Assembly: GCA_903871735.1 (NCBI GenBank)
Contig: CAIQHU010000153.1
Span: forward strand, 1-39,783
Length of the DNA stretch: 39,783 bases
DNA from: an uncultured beta proteobacterium
Lineage (GTDB): Bacteria > Pseudomonadota > Gammaproteobacteria > Burkholderiales > Burkholderiaceae
Reading direction: 5' to 3'
Position numbers and translations under genes: made by a program. This document shows, piece after piece, positions 1 to 8,725 of this stretch; within the stretch, counting starts at the first letter, position 1; every line of letters begins with the position of its first letter. The notes under the pieces are model-generated. The model was given only the letters and a program-made list of their open reading frames with translations. It was not told the origin of the DNA and searched no databases.

Positions 1-1176
1 AATCAGGACACAATTGACTCAATAGCCGCACAAGCGACTTCTGCGGGCATTGCTAATCAGCAGTTATTAAACGCTTTAAATGCTAGTCAAACCCAAGTGC
101 AAAACCCAGCGCCCAGTTTACTAACGACAAGCGCTCCAAATATTGGTGTAAGCCAGTTGAATACGGAGAAAAATGTTGAGCCTACGGACAATCTCTCACA
201 GGTAACTACCGCGCAAGCTAAAAGTGATATTCTCAAATCAGATTTATCGCCTAGTGAGCAAGCTCAAATGGCGAATCTGTTGAATTCAAAGATGAGTGCT
301 TTAAACAGCCCAACCAATAGCAACATTGACGGTGCTAAAGTCAATAATCAAATGATTCAAGCAAATCCGAATGTAGTAGCTCAGGGACTCGATCAAAAAT
401 CAGTAACACCGCAAGTACCTTTAAATGGTTTAACCAAGGCTGAAGAGGCCACTACCAAGATTTTGTATGTTAATCCAAATTATGATGAAGCAATTAATTC
501 GCCTAAATCATTTATTTCTTCAGTAGGAGCACAAAATACCGCGGATAATTTGATTAGTAATTCGGGTATGCGAAGCATGGTAGAGAGTCGCCTGTTTGAA
601 AATACACTGCAGGCTGAAAAGATTGAGCAAAAGATTGGGGATGAAATCATAGTTGATCAGGCAGCAGGATTATTGGCTGGAGCTGGCTTTAGTCAACCCA
701 TGTACTCAGGATCATTAAAGTTAGAAGCCACGAATACGAGTTTAGCCGCAGGCCCACTTTACAATGAAGTAATGAGTGCTGCCAAATCAGGCGGCGGTAG
801 AATTGTTTTAGAGGTGAATCCAGATAACATGGGCCCGATTCAGATTGATCTTCAAATTGATCAAAATGGTCAAGCTTTGATGATTGTTAACGGCGCCAGT
901 GACGCTACGCAAGCCAGATTAGAGCAGGGCAGTGGTCAATTGCGACAAGAGTTTGCTCAAATGGGGCTCAATTTATCCTTAGACATGCGTCAAAACTCGG
1001 CCAGTAACCACTTTAATCAGGGCGGTAACGGTAATTCAAACCCATTTAACAACAGTGCGGCACAACAATCTAATACTTCTTTGACAAATTCGAATAAACT
1101 GTTGAATATTAATACATTATCATCAAATAGAAGTAATGCAGATCGCGGTTCATCTGGAGTTAATTTGTTTGCATAA
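1..1176 (+). CDS. fliK: Flagellar hook-length control protein FliK (5' end cut by window)
   Basis: FliK is the secreted ruler that sets hook length and triggers the FlhB switch from hook to filament export. The frame is open from base 1, so the true start lies upstream; the first GTG at 97 is only an internal codon. The low-complexity Asn/Ser/Gln-rich N-terminal part is typical of the variable FliK ruler region. The C-terminal Flg_hook domain is recognisable from about base 750 to 1020, with GGGRIVLEVNPDNMGPIQID and the following alternating strand pattern, then an Asn/Ser-rich tail. fliL follows after 22 bases, with an AGGA ribosome-binding site between them. The assignment is secure for the C-terminal domain; total length is unknown. 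Confidence 0.93.
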   Translation, partial: NQDTIDSIAAQATSAGIANQQLLNALNASQTQVQNPAPSLLTTSAPNIGVSQLNTEKNVEPTDNLSQVTTAQAKSDILKSDLSPSEQAQMANLLNSKMSALNSPTNSNIDGAKVNNQMIQANPNVVAQGLDQKSVTPQVPLNGLTKAEEATTKILYVNPNYDEAINSPKSFISSVGAQNTADNLISNSGMRSMVESRLFENTLQAEKIEQKIGDEIIVDQAAGLLAGAGFSQPMYSGSLKLEATNTSLAAGPLYNEVMSAAKSGGGRIVLEVNPDNMGPIQIDLQIDQNGQALMIVNGASDATQARLEQGSGQLRQEFAQMGLNLSLDMRQNSASNHFNQGGNGNSNPFNNSAAQQSNTSLTNSNKLLNINTLSSNRSNADRGSSGVNLFA

Positions 1177-1198
1177 AACCTAAGAATGAGGATTACTC

Positions 1199-1951
1199 AT
1201 GGCTGAAGAAGTACAAAACGAAGTTGCCCAAGACGCGACCGCTGCGGTCGCTGCTGCGGCAGCTGCGGCCGTTCCAACTGACGCTGCAATAGCTGAAGAG
1301 GCCGCTAAGAAAAAGAAAAAAATGTTGATTATCATTATCGCGGCCTTGGTGGTCGTTTTAGGTGGTGGTATTGGCGTATATATGTATATGAAAAGCTCAG
1401 CTGAAGCCAGGCTTGCAGCTGAGATAGAAGAAAAGAAACCCGAAAACATTTTGAAGAAACAATTGGCAGAGCGCAAACTCAATGCCCCTCCAATTTATAT
1501 TCCCTTAGATGAAATCGTAGTGAATTTACCAGGTCGTGGCGGAGAGCATTACTTACAAACCAAAATTGTTTTGCGCACAGCTGATTCAAAAACAGAAGGC
1601 AAGATTAAAGACTTTTTACCTCTGATACGAGACAGGATTATTACGGTCTTATCCTCTAGGCAAATGCAAGAGTTGGCAACCGTAGAGGGCAAAACACAGA
1701 TGGCCAAGGAAGTGGCGCTAGTCATCAATTCGATTATTGCCCCACAACTTGCTGCAATTTATGTTTTACAGCAGCAGCCAAATACCACCGATATGCAAAA
1801 TTTAGAGCGCTTAGGCGTAGTACCTAAGGAGACATCCACAGGCCAGAAAATTTCGCAAGAAGCGGCTAATGCAGCTGCCGCTTTTTGGAACATAACGGAA
1901 ATGGATTTACCCGTCCAGGCAGTCTTATTTAGTACTTTTGTGATGCAATAA
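1199..1951 (+). CDS. fliL: Flagellar basal body-associated protein FliL
   Basis: FliL is a single-pass inner-membrane protein that rings the stator units and supports torque and stator stability. It has an unusually Ala-rich cytoplasmic start (residues 10-35), a Lys cluster KKKKK, one membrane segment at about 42-62, and a periplasmic stomatin-like domain with the usual IPLDEIVVNL start and an LPVQAVLFSTFVMQ-like end. At 250 residues it is longer than most FliL proteins (about 150-180). The extra length is the Ala-rich head and an insert of about 40 residues just before the last strand. The ATG is preceded by AGGA. It is followed directly by fliM, as in many proteobacteria. Confidence 0.93.
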   Translation: MAEEVQNEVAQDATAAVAAAAAAAVPTDAAIAEEAAKKKKKMLIIIIAALVVVLGGGIGVYMYMKSSAEARLAAEIEEKKPENILKKQLAERKLNAPPIYIPLDEIVVNLPGRGGEHYLQTKIVLRTADSKTEGKIKDFLPLIRDRIITVLSSRQMQELATVEGKTQMAKEVALVINSIIAPQLAAIYVLQQQPNTTDMQNLERLGVVPKETSTGQKISQEAANAAAAFWNITEMDLPVQAVLFSTFVMQ

Positions 1952-1972
1952 TCTTCGGTGTTTATATAAAAT

Positions 1973-3082
1973 ATGGCGGAAGAATATAACTTTGAGATGA
2001 GCATTGACGCTAGTGATCAGCGTGGAATGTTCGATAAATCAAAGATTATTGCAAGACGGCGTATGCCGACCTTGGAGTTAATTCACGAGCGTTTTTGTCG
2101 CGCGGTACGTCTTACCCTATTTAATATGATCCGTACTCCTATTGAGGTACAGATGCATATGCCGGTGGTCAAGACTTACGAGCAGTTCGTCAACGAGTTT
2201 CCAGAAAGAACCAATATTAATATTGTTGGTATTCGTCCCTTGCGGGGAGTGGGCTGTTGGATTATTGATCCAGGGGTTGTATATATTGCGGTAGATAATA
2301 TGTTTGGAGGCGAAGGTCGCATTGCCCCAAGGCTAGGGATGCGTGAATATACCCAAACCGAAATGCGAATTATTCGGCGCTTAGTTGATGCATTTTTAGG
2401 CGACTATGAAAAATCGTGGAAGCCGATTCATGAAATCAAGTTTGATTTTATGCGTCAGGAAACAAACTTTGGATTTGCCAAAATCACCTCGCCAGGAGAG
2501 ATGGTTTTGCACTCCAAATTTACAATTGATATCAACGGCCGTAAAGGTGACGTAGATCTTTGTATACCGTTTTGGGTTTTAGAACCAGTTAAAGCCATTT
2601 TATATAACAATATGCAGGGCTTTCAGGCGGAGCCTGATGAGCACTGGTCGAGCTTATTGAATGATCAAGTACACGAAGCCAAAGTAACCGCTGTGGCCGT
2701 ACTTGCGCGTAAGCAAATGTTATTAGGTGACGTGATTTCGATGTCTGTTGGTGAGATTATTCCGATTGAGATTTTAGATCCAATTACCGTTTACGTGGAT
2801 GGTTTACCGGTCATTCGGGGCCAATATGGCGTGAAGAATGGGCGTTACTCAGTGAAGATTGATTCCATTCAGCATCCTGCGGAATTTTTAAAGAGCCCCT
2901 TAGAAAATGCAAGGCTTGGGCCTAGTATGTTGCGTGGTCAAGAGACGGGTGAACTGTATGAAAGCTTTGCATCCAAACCACAAACCGAGTCAGAGGAAAC
3001 TGAAGAAGACTTAGACAGTCTATTTGACACATCTGATATTGAAAAACTAACACCTGAAATGCTGACCAAAGAGGATAAATAA
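1973..3082 (+). CDS. fliM: Flagellar motor switch protein FliM
   Basis: FliM is the middle component of the C-ring. It binds CheY-P through its N-terminus, FliG through its middle domain and FliN through its C-terminal SpoA domain. The protein has the conserved MAEE start, the RRRMPTLELIHERF segment, the middle-domain GCWIIDPGVVYIAVDNMFGG and GRKGDVDLCIPFWVLEP motifs, and a SpoA fold at roughly residues 240-320. An acidic Glu/Asp-rich tail follows. The 369-residue length is a little above usual. No strong Shine-Dalgarno is visible before the ATG, but the conserved MAEE start supports it. The stop codon abuts the fliN ATG directly. Confidence 0.96.
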   Translation: MAEEYNFEMSIDASDQRGMFDKSKIIARRRMPTLELIHERFCRAVRLTLFNMIRTPIEVQMHMPVVKTYEQFVNEFPERTNINIVGIRPLRGVGCWIIDPGVVYIAVDNMFGGEGRIAPRLGMREYTQTEMRIIRRLVDAFLGDYEKSWKPIHEIKFDFMRQETNFGFAKITSPGEMVLHSKFTIDINGRKGDVDLCIPFWVLEPVKAILYNNMQGFQAEPDEHWSSLLNDQVHEAKVTAVAVLARKQMLLGDVISMSVGEIIPIEILDPITVYVDGLPVIRGQYGVKNGRYSVKIDSIQHPAEFLKSPLENARLGPSMLRGQETGELYESFASKPQTESEETEEDLDSLFDTSDIEKLTPEMLTKEDK

Positions 3083-3460
3083 ATGGCTGAAAATGATAAC
3101 GAATTAGCAGGGTCTATGAGCGCGAAAGACGTCTCGGGATCAATGCGTAAAGCCACTTTTAATAATTTAGAAGACGGCTCCAAGCCAGGTGCGCCGATTA
3201 ATGAAATTGATTTAGTGATGGATGTGCCGGTTCAGGTCACCGTTGAACTGGGTCGTGCCAAGATGCAGATCCGGAATTTATTGAACTTGACTTATGGATC
3301 TGTCATCGAATTAGATATTTTGGCAGGTGAGCCACTTGAGGTGGTGGTCAATGGCTGTTTAGTGGCGCAAGGAGAAGTCGTGATTGTGAACGATCGTTAC
3401 GGTATTCGCTTAACTGACATTGTTACGCCAGCAGAGCGCTTACGTAAAATTAACCGCTAA
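3083..3460 (+). CDS. fliN: Flagellar motor switch protein FliN
   Basis: FliN forms the bottom of the C-ring and docks the FliH-FliI export ATPase complex. This is a 125-residue single SpoA-domain protein with the family pattern VPVQVTVELGRAKM, LLNLTYGSVIELD and a RYGIRLTDIVTPAERLRKI end. The first 45 residues are a variable acidic linker. The start codon follows the fliM stop without a gap, with GAGG in the fliM end acting as ribosome-binding site, so translation is probably coupled. Confidence 0.96.
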   Translation: MAENDNELAGSMSAKDVSGSMRKATFNNLEDGSKPGAPINEIDLVMDVPVQVTVELGRAKMQIRNLLNLTYGSVIELDILAGEPLEVVVNGCLVAQGEVVIVNDRYGIRLTDIVTPAERLRKINR

Positions 3461-3469
3461 AAATTGCGC

Positions 3470-3955
3470 ATGACGCGAGCGTTTGAACTGTTGAACTCGA
3501 AACCTCGTAAGCCGTTTTGCCACTTCTTGACTCGTAAAACTGCTCTGATACTGCAAGGCATTGTATTGATTGCTTTAGCCCCAGAGGCTTTAGCTGCTGA
3601 GCCAGTGATTCTTGCCCCAAGCTCATCGTCTTTTGGTGGGATGGTTTGGTTTACATTTATCTGTCTGATGTTGGGGGCTGGGCTTTTAGGCTTACTGGCT
3701 TGGTTAATCCGTCGTAATAAAGGGTTACAAGCACCCAATGCCGATATCCAAATTGTTTTGCAGCAAGCCATTGGCCCGCGTGAACGCGTGATTGTGATGA
3801 AGGTTTTAGATCGCGTTTTAGTAATTGGTCAAACTCCGCATCAAATTAGTTTATTAACCGAGCTGGAGCCGGAGGAGATTGCTGACTTGTCCTCGAGGGC
3901 GGCCCCACCGGATATAAAAGCAACTTTTGCCCAGTTGCTCAAAGGAAAAATTTAG
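3470..3955 (+). CDS. fliO: Flagellar biosynthetic protein FliO
   Basis: FliO is a transient membrane chaperone for assembly of the FliP export-gate core. The protein has a signal-like hydrophobic stretch ending near LAAEP, a true membrane segment (about residues 55-77), and a small cytoplasmic SpoA-like domain with VLQQAIGPRERVIVMKVLD and a VLVIGQTPHQISLL strand, which is the FliO signature. I placed the start at the ATG at 3470; a TTG at 3464 in the same frame adds two residues and cannot be excluded. The stop TAG overlaps the fliP GTG start. Position between fliN and fliP is standard. Confidence 0.9.
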   Translation: MTRAFELLNSKPRKPFCHFLTRKTALILQGIVLIALAPEALAAEPVILAPSSSSFGGMVWFTFICLMLGAGLLGLLAWLIRRNKGLQAPNADIQIVLQQAIGPRERVIVMKVLDRVLVIGQTPHQISLLTELEPEEIADLSSRAAPPDIKATFAQLLKGKI

Positions 3956-4728
3956 TGCACTTACTTCATCAGTTCACACTATACGGAAGATCTTTTAAGT
4001 TTCTTGGCTTACTGGTGGTGACTGGCCTGATTATGTTATTGCCCAGTGATGGCTTTAGCCAGGCCTTGCCTTTGATTACCTCCAAACAAACGGGTGGTGG
4101 AACGGCTTTTGCAGTTCCTGTTGAAACAGTCTTGGCTTTAACGGCGCTGACTTTCTTGCCAGCAGCGTTGATCTTGATGACCAGTTTTACGAGGATACTG
4201 ATCGTATTTTCTTTGCTGCGTCAGGCCTTAGGTTTAACGACTATGCCGCCTAATATTGTGTTGATTGGGCTTTCTTTGTTTTTGACGCTTTTCATCATGA
4301 ACCCGATTCTAGAAAATATTTATGAAAAGGCGTATGTGCCCTATTCAAAAAATAAGATTGGTTTTACAGAGGCGGTCGAGAAAGGTAGTTTGCCCTTGAA
4401 AGAGTTTATGCTCAAGCAAACACGCCGTGAGGATTTAAATGTATTTGCCAAGATGTACGCTAAGCCAATTAACTCAAAAGAAGATATTCCGATGGTTGTG
4501 TTGATACCGGCATTTGCGATTTCTGAGATCAAGACAGGATTTTTAATTGGGTTTATTGTTTTCTTACCATTTTTAGCAATCGATTTTGCTGTGGCCAGTA
4601 TATTGACATCACTGGGTATGGTCATGGTCTCGCCGATGATGTTTTCCTTGCCCTTAAAGTTAGTTGTTTTTGCCTTAGCTGACGGGTGGACTTTATTAGC
4701 AGCTTCCTTGGTACAGAGTTATTACTGA
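3955..4728 (+). CDS. fliP: Flagellar export gate protein FliP
   Basis: FliP forms the pentameric core of the flagellar type III export gate with FliQ and FliR. It has a signal-like N-terminus, then ALTFLPAALILMTSFTRILI, the LRQALGLTTMPPNIVLIGLS segment and the conserved C-terminal GMVMVSPMMFSLPLKLVVFA and DGWTLL motifs. The length of 257 residues is usual. The start is GTG, overlapping the last base of the fliO stop, with AAGGA eight bases upstream. Translation is probably coupled to fliO. Confidence 0.96.
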   Translation: MHLLHQFTLYGRSFKFLGLLVVTGLIMLLPSDGFSQALPLITSKQTGGGTAFAVPVETVLALTALTFLPAALILMTSFTRILIVFSLLRQALGLTTMPPNIVLIGLSLFLTLFIMNPILENIYEKAYVPYSKNKIGFTEAVEKGSLPLKEFMLKQTRREDLNVFAKMYAKPINSKEDIPMVVLIPAFAISEIKTGFLIGFIVFLPFLAIDFAVASILTSLGMVMVSPMMFSLPLKLVVFALADGWTLLAASLVQSYY

Positions 4729-4730
4729 CC

Positions 4731-5000
4731 ATGGAAACAGGCATTATTATCGATTTAGTATTACAGGCCTTGACCATGGCGGCCATTTTGGCGGGACCAC
4801 CGATTCTAGCTTTATTGATTACTGGATTATTAATTGGTATCTTACAAGCCGCGACCCAGATTAACGAAACAACGGTAGCGTTTGTACCAAAGTTAATTGT
4901 TTTTGGGATTGTGGTTTTATTAATTGGTCCGGTTTCTTTGGCCTTATATACCGACTACATCCGCGAGTTGTTTTTACGGATTCCAGCATTAATGGCCTAA
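4731..5000 (+). CDS. fliQ: Flagellar export gate protein FliQ
   Basis: FliQ is a small two-helix subunit of the flagellar export gate. This 89-residue protein consists of two membrane helices with the characteristic AILAGPPILALLITGLLIG and LQAATQINETTVAFVPKL segments. The frame is open further upstream into fliP, but ATG 4731, two bases after the fliP stop, gives the family-standard start and length. FliQ spirals outside the FliP-FliR core. Confidence 0.96.
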   Translation: METGIIIDLVLQALTMAAILAGPPILALLITGLLIGILQAATQINETTVAFVPKLIVFGIVVLLIGPVSLALYTDYIRELFLRIPALMA

Positions 5001-5003
5001 GCG

Positions 5004-5789
5004 ATGATTAATTTAACCGGGGCTTTAATAGAGCAATATACGATTGCTTTGATGCTGACCTCAGTACGGTTTATGGGATTATTATTGACGGCGCCGATGT
5101 TATCGTTTCGGGCCTTTCCGATTTCTTTTCGGGTGATGTTATCGGTTTTAATTGGGTTTCTGGCAATGCCCATTTTAAATAGTAACGAACCTCTACCGCA
5201 ATTTGGGATGGCCTCTTATTTTTCGGTTGGTGTGGAGTTGGCGATTGGGGCTTTTATCGGTTTTGCGATTCGTATGGGTTTGATTGTGATAGACATTGCT
5301 GCTGAAGTTTTATCATTTTTATCAGGCTTTAGTTATGCTTCGACGATGTTTCGTGACCCTGTACTCGAATCTGGACTAGTGGCCCAGTTTTTAGGTTTGG
5401 TCACATTGGCCATGACTTTTGCATTAAATATTCATTTAATTTTGATTGATATCGTTTTACAAAGTTTTAAAACAGTACCTTTTGGGACATGGCCGAGCAA
5501 CTGGTCGGCTCAGTCATTATTTACGTTGATGACCCAATCTTTTCAGTTGGGGTTGATTTTATCGATGCCGATCTTACTGGTGTACTTGATGTTTAATATA
5601 ACGCAAGCCTTTTTGGGCAGGACGAGTCCGCAATTGAATTTATTTTCGGTAGGTTTTGCATTTACGATTCCATTAGCATTTTTAGTTTTGACATTAATTT
5701 TGCCTGATTTACAGTTAATGTTGATGCGTGCAATCGAAAATCCATTAAGATTAGTCCGTGATGGAATGGAGTTAAAGCTTGGGCGTTAG
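5004..5789 (+). CDS. fliR: Flagellar export gate protein FliR
   Basis: FliR completes the FliP5-Q4-R1 export gate and interacts with FlhB. This 261-residue polytopic protein shows the family features: an SVRFMGLLLTAPMLSFRAFP start, ELAIGAFIGFAIRMGLIVID, SFLSGFSYASTMFRDP, and a YLMFNITQAFLGRTSPQLNL segment near the C-terminus. The start is three bases after fliQ. The next gene's likely TTG start lies inside its last codons. Confidence 0.95.
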   Translation: MINLTGALIEQYTIALMLTSVRFMGLLLTAPMLSFRAFPISFRVMLSVLIGFLAMPILNSNEPLPQFGMASYFSVGVELAIGAFIGFAIRMGLIVIDIAAEVLSFLSGFSYASTMFRDPVLESGLVAQFLGLVTLAMTFALNIHLILIDIVLQSFKTVPFGTWPSNWSAQSLFTLMTQSFQLGLILSMPILLVYLMFNITQAFLGRTSPQLNLFSVGFAFTIPLAFLVLTLILPDLQLMLMRAIENPLRLVRDGMELKLGR

Positions 5790-6678
5790 GTTAATCAATT
5801 TCGGGCGTATTTTTTTAATCATGGGCATATCCATGAGTTGGCTAAGTCTTGCCCAAACGAGTAACCCACCGAATGCGCCAGTTGAAGTCAAGAGTGGAGA
5901 GTTCACGCCAGAAAAGTTTAATGCCGGGATGGCTAGAGCGAGGCAGTCCTGTGAGCAGCAATTGCCCTATCCTGTAGTTCCTAATGTAAACCCCTACAAT
6001 CCCAAAGATATTCAGGTATGTAAACGCCTAGAAATTCGTGGCAAGCGGATGGAGTGCGAAATCAACAATATGTCACGGCAATTTGTAGGTGGGGCGTCGT
6101 TAACGGAGTTAAAAAATTGGAATCAATGTGTCGGTAAGATTGCCATCCTTTTACAAGATGGTTATTACATTGCGGCAAGCGAAATTGACCGGCGCCAGAA
6201 AATTTGTAATGACCAGTTTTTTCGTGACCCGGGGGACTCTCCTAAGCTAGGCTATTTAGAGCGTTTACGTAAAGAATTTTCTCGCCCCGATTACGCCGCC
6301 CCTGAAAAAAAATTGCCAGAAACCGCCTTATTTGATCGCTCTGCCATTCGGGTTGATGATCAAAAGGCAGGATTACTCAAGTGTGAGTATTTAAATCCCC
6401 CCGAGCCTGCTGCGCCGACCCCGCCACCTGGTCCAAAACTAGATCCTGGAGTGGTGCCAGTACCAAACCCTGCCACGCCAAGGCCGATTGACCCGAATAC
6501 AGCGAAGAAAGCTGAGCCTAAAAAACCGGTCAATAAGGATTCTCAAAGTGGTTCAGGTCCTAAAAAGGTAGACCCAAAGGAAAAATCGAAATCGAATATG
6601 ACTCCCCCCGTTGGCGAATGTAAGCGACCCAAGTTGGATTGTCCCGTACCGCAAACACCAGTTTCCCAAGCAAAATAA
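5779..6678 (+). CDS. Unknown exported Cys-containing protein with Pro/Lys-rich tail
   Basis: I do not recognise a family. The likely start is TTG 5779, which overlaps the end of fliR and has a GGAG eight bases upstream; an ATG at 5821 would remove half of the signal peptide. Residues 1-25 look like a signal peptide (Arg-containing head, hydrophobic core, LAQ cleavage region). The body (about 45-210) is charged and has several Cys residues that could form periplasmic disulfides. The last 90 residues are a Pro-rich then Lys-rich linker with two more Cys near the end. Its place between fliR and a periplasmic carbonic anhydrase, in one transcription unit, suggests an envelope role, possibly flagellum-associated. 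Function unknown. Confidence 0.75.
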   Translation: MGVRLINFGRIFLIMGISMSWLSLAQTSNPPNAPVEVKSGEFTPEKFNAGMARARQSCEQQLPYPVVPNVNPYNPKDIQVCKRLEIRGKRMECEINNMSRQFVGGASLTELKNWNQCVGKIAILLQDGYYIAASEIDRRQKICNDQFFRDPGDSPKLGYLERLRKEFSRPDYAAPEKKLPETALFDRSAIRVDDQKAGLLKCEYLNPPEPAAPTPPPGPKLDPGVVPVPNPATPRPIDPNTAKKAEPKKPVNKDSQSGSGPKKVDPKEKSKSNMTPPVGECKRPKLDCPVPQTPVSQAK

Positions 6679-6702
6679 CCGATATTCAGATAGGACTTGT
6701 CA

Positions 6703-7701
6703 ATGAAATTGTTTAAAAGAGCCCCTTTTTGCCAAGTATTTTTTTCTAGAGTTCCGTTAAACACGTATCTTGCAAAGCTTGTGTTCGGACTTTTCTTAAG
6801 CGCCAGTGGCATCAGTTTTGCCCAACAGGCGGCGCCTGCCGCCCCATCAGCCCCTACAACGGATGATGAAATGAGCAAGGCCATTTTAGAAAAGTTACAA
6901 AAATCGGGTGATATTGTGATTCGGCCGAGCGACTTACCGCCAAAGCCACCTCCGAAAGCTGCTGCGCCAAATCCGGTAGTTAGAACTGCTCCCAAGCCCG
7001 TTGAGCACGCGCACTGGTCTTATACGGAGGGTCCTGATGGGCCTGCAAATTGGGGGAAGACAAGTAAAGAGAATCTTCTTTGCAGTATTGGTAAGCAGCA
7101 GTCACCAATGAATATTGAGGGTGGTATCTTGGTGGATTTACCGCCACTACGCTTTGACTATAAACTCTCGCCGTTGACGATTCAAGACAATGGGCATACT
7201 ATTCTCGTCAATTATGCTGAAGGCAGTAATTTAAGTCTGGACGCAAGGCAGTATCGCTTAGTCCAGTTCCATTTTCACAAACCGAGTGAAGAAGCAATTG
7301 ACGGCAAGAGGGCCGATATGGTGGCTCATCTGGTTCATCAACATCATGATGGACGTTTACTAGTGGTAGCGGTACTCATGAATAGCTCCCAAGAAGCCTC
7401 TCAAGCCGAAAATGCTGCTTTTCAGATGATTCTGAACCATATCCCTCTGGTGAAGAAGGAGAGTAGCAGTCCAAATGGTGTAATGATTGATTTAAACCAG
7501 TTATTACCAAAAAACTTGGCTTACTTTACCTTTATGGGATCACTAACAACACCTCCGTGCAGCGAAAATGTGCAGTGGGTGGTTCTCAAAGAAGCTGCTG
7601 TGATCTCAAAACAGCAGTTAGATAACTTTTCTAGAATTTACCCAAATAATGCTAGGCCATTGCAAAGTCGCTCTGGACGGTTGATTAAAGAAGCACGATA
7701 A
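6703..7701 (+). CDS. Periplasmic alpha-class carbonic anhydrase
   Basis: This enzyme interconverts CO2 and bicarbonate in the periplasm. There is a signal peptide (residues 1-40, ending SFAQQ), a Pro/Ala-rich linker to about 100, then the alpha-CA fold starting HWSYTEGPDGPANW. Zinc ligands by comparison with the family are His190 and His192 (QFHFH) and His209 (AHLVH). The proton-relay/gatekeeper region PSEE and the LTTPPC loop with the catalytic Thr are intact, so it is probably active. ATG 6703 is chosen because AGGA lies seven bases upstream; a TTG six bases earlier is possible. It is unusual inside a flagellar operon and is followed by a hairpin before the flgB promoter. Confidence 0.93.
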   Translation: MKLFKRAPFCQVFFSRVPLNTYLAKLVFGLFLSASGISFAQQAAPAAPSAPTTDDEMSKAILEKLQKSGDIVIRPSDLPPKPPPKAAAPNPVVRTAPKPVEHAHWSYTEGPDGPANWGKTSKENLLCSIGKQQSPMNIEGGILVDLPPLRFDYKLSPLTIQDNGHTILVNYAEGSNLSLDARQYRLVQFHFHKPSEEAIDGKRADMVAHLVHQHHDGRLLVVAVLMNSSQEASQAENAAFQMILNHIPLVKKESSSPNGVMIDLNQLLPKNLAYFTFMGSLTTPPCSENVQWVVLKEAAVISKQQLDNFSRIYPNNARPLQSRSGRLIKEAR

Positions 7702-7710
7702 ATCGAGTTA

Positions 7711-7751
7711 GTCTGTTTAACTAATTGATTGGATTGGTTAAATAGACTTTT
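7711..7751 (+). terminator. Probable weak terminator after the fliK-to-carbonic-anhydrase unit
   Basis: A 15-base stem (7711-7725 with 7733-7747) containing two G-T wobble pairs and a 7-base loop is followed by only four T residues. It sits just after the carbonic anhydrase stop and before the flgB sigma-54 promoter, where the end of the first transcript is expected. The short T run makes it a weak or leaky terminator at best. Confidence 0.5.
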
Positions 7752-7827
7752 CGGGAAACTTAGAAATAATTAAACACCTAGCATTTCAGGGCCGTTAGAG
7801 TAGTTGACGCAATACTTAGTTCAAATC

Positions 7828-7844
7828 TGGCACGATGTTTGCTT
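7828..7844 (+). promoter_or_regulatory. Sigma-54 promoter of flgBCDE
   Basis: The sequence TGGCACGATGTTTGCTT matches the -24/-12 consensus (TGGCAC-N5-TTGCW) without a mismatch, with exactly ten bases between the GG and GC elements. It lies about 40 bases before the flgB ATG. Sigma-54 promoters of this kind drive hook-basal body operons in polarly flagellated proteobacteria and need an enhancer-binding activator. rpoN itself lies in this window. Confidence 0.92.
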
Positions 7845-7885
7845 ATATTCATTTATAAGTCTTACATTGAACAGGAAACTAAGAA

Positions 7886-8305
7886 ATGAACCGCGTACCA
7901 CAATATGACTCTTTAAGTTTTGGCGAGAATGCACTGAAGTTGCGCTCTTATCGCCATGAAGTTTTAGGCTCGAATATCACGAATGCAGATACTCCAGGGT
8001 ACAAGGCCCGCGATATTGATTTTGCTAGAGCCTTACATCATGAGTTAAAACAAATTAATCATTCTGATACGATGGCAATGGCAACTACTGCTGCTGGCCA
8101 CTATGAGTTTAATAGCAGCATCAAAAATAAACCCGAATTACTATACCGCGTACCGAATCAACCTTCGATGGACGGTAACACAGTTGAGCCGGATGTCGAG
8201 CTCTCGGAGTTTTCAAGAAATGCATTGATGATGCAATCCGCAATTACTTTTTTAACCGGCACGATTAAGAGTCGCTTATCAGCCATTACAGGGCAGCCAT
8301 CATGA
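7886..8305 (+). CDS. flgB: Flagellar proximal rod protein FlgB
   Basis: FlgB is the first rod protein, joining the MS-ring/FliE to the rod. The 139-residue protein has the rod signature near the N-terminus (LRSYRHEVLGSNITNADTPG, then YKARDIDF) and the C-terminal heptad helix that packs in the rod. An AGGAAAC motif lies upstream of the ATG. It is the first gene after the sigma-54 promoter at 7828 and overlaps flgC by an ATGA junction. Confidence 0.96.
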   Translation: MNRVPQYDSLSFGENALKLRSYRHEVLGSNITNADTPGYKARDIDFARALHHELKQINHSDTMAMATTAAGHYEFNSSIKNKPELLYRVPNQPSMDGNTVEPDVELSEFSRNALMMQSAITFLTGTIKSRLSAITGQPS

Positions 8306-8706
8306 GCTTATTAAACACCTTTAATATTGGCGCATCGGGCATGTCAGCCCAGTCGATCCGCTTGAATACCATTTCATCGAACATTGCTAACGCCGAGAGT
8401 TCTTCAGGTCCTGATGGTAGAACATACCGAGCACGTCAGGTGGTATTTTCTTCTGTTCCAAGTGCTAATAATCCAGGCTCTGGAGTTGCTGTAACTAATG
8501 TTGTTGAAAGTAATGCTCCGTTGCGTAGGGAGTTTCGTCCGGGACACCCGAAGGCAGATAACAACGGTTATGTTGATATGCCCAACGTTAATCCAGTGGA
8601 AGAGATGGTTGATATGATCTCTGCCTCCCGGGCTTATCAAACCAATGTGCAAATGGTTAATGTGACGCGGCAATTGGTGCTTGCAACACTTGATCTTGGT
8701 AAATAA
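8302..8706 (+). CDS. flgC: Flagellar proximal rod protein FlgC
   Basis: FlgC is a proximal rod subunit. The 134-residue protein has the expected N-terminal motif (FNIGASGMSAQSIRLNTISS, then NIANAES), the GRTYRARQVVF loop, and the conserved C-terminal helix with VDMPNVNPVEEMVDMISASR and a YQTNVQM segment. The ATG overlaps the flgB stop by four bases, so the two are probably translationally coupled to keep rod subunits in balance. Confidence 0.96.
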   Translation: MSLLNTFNIGASGMSAQSIRLNTISSNIANAESSSGPDGRTYRARQVVFSSVPSANNPGSGVAVTNVVESNAPLRREFRPGHPKADNNGYVDMPNVNPVEEMVDMISASRAYQTNVQMVNVTRQLVLATLDLGK

Positions 8707-8725
8707 TTTTAGATAGGAAAATATT

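Noticed and set aside
1180..1482. Open minus-strand frame of about 100 codons opposite fliL
   Set aside because: It is the antisense of the Ala/Lys-rich start of fliL; low-complexity sequence keeps the opposite frame open. No ribosome-binding site or family pattern.
6543..6995. Minus-strand frame of 150 codons spanning the unknown exported gene and the carbonic anhydrase start
   Set aside because: Antisense of Pro/Ala-rich linkers, giving Gly/Ala-rich nonsense; no start signals.
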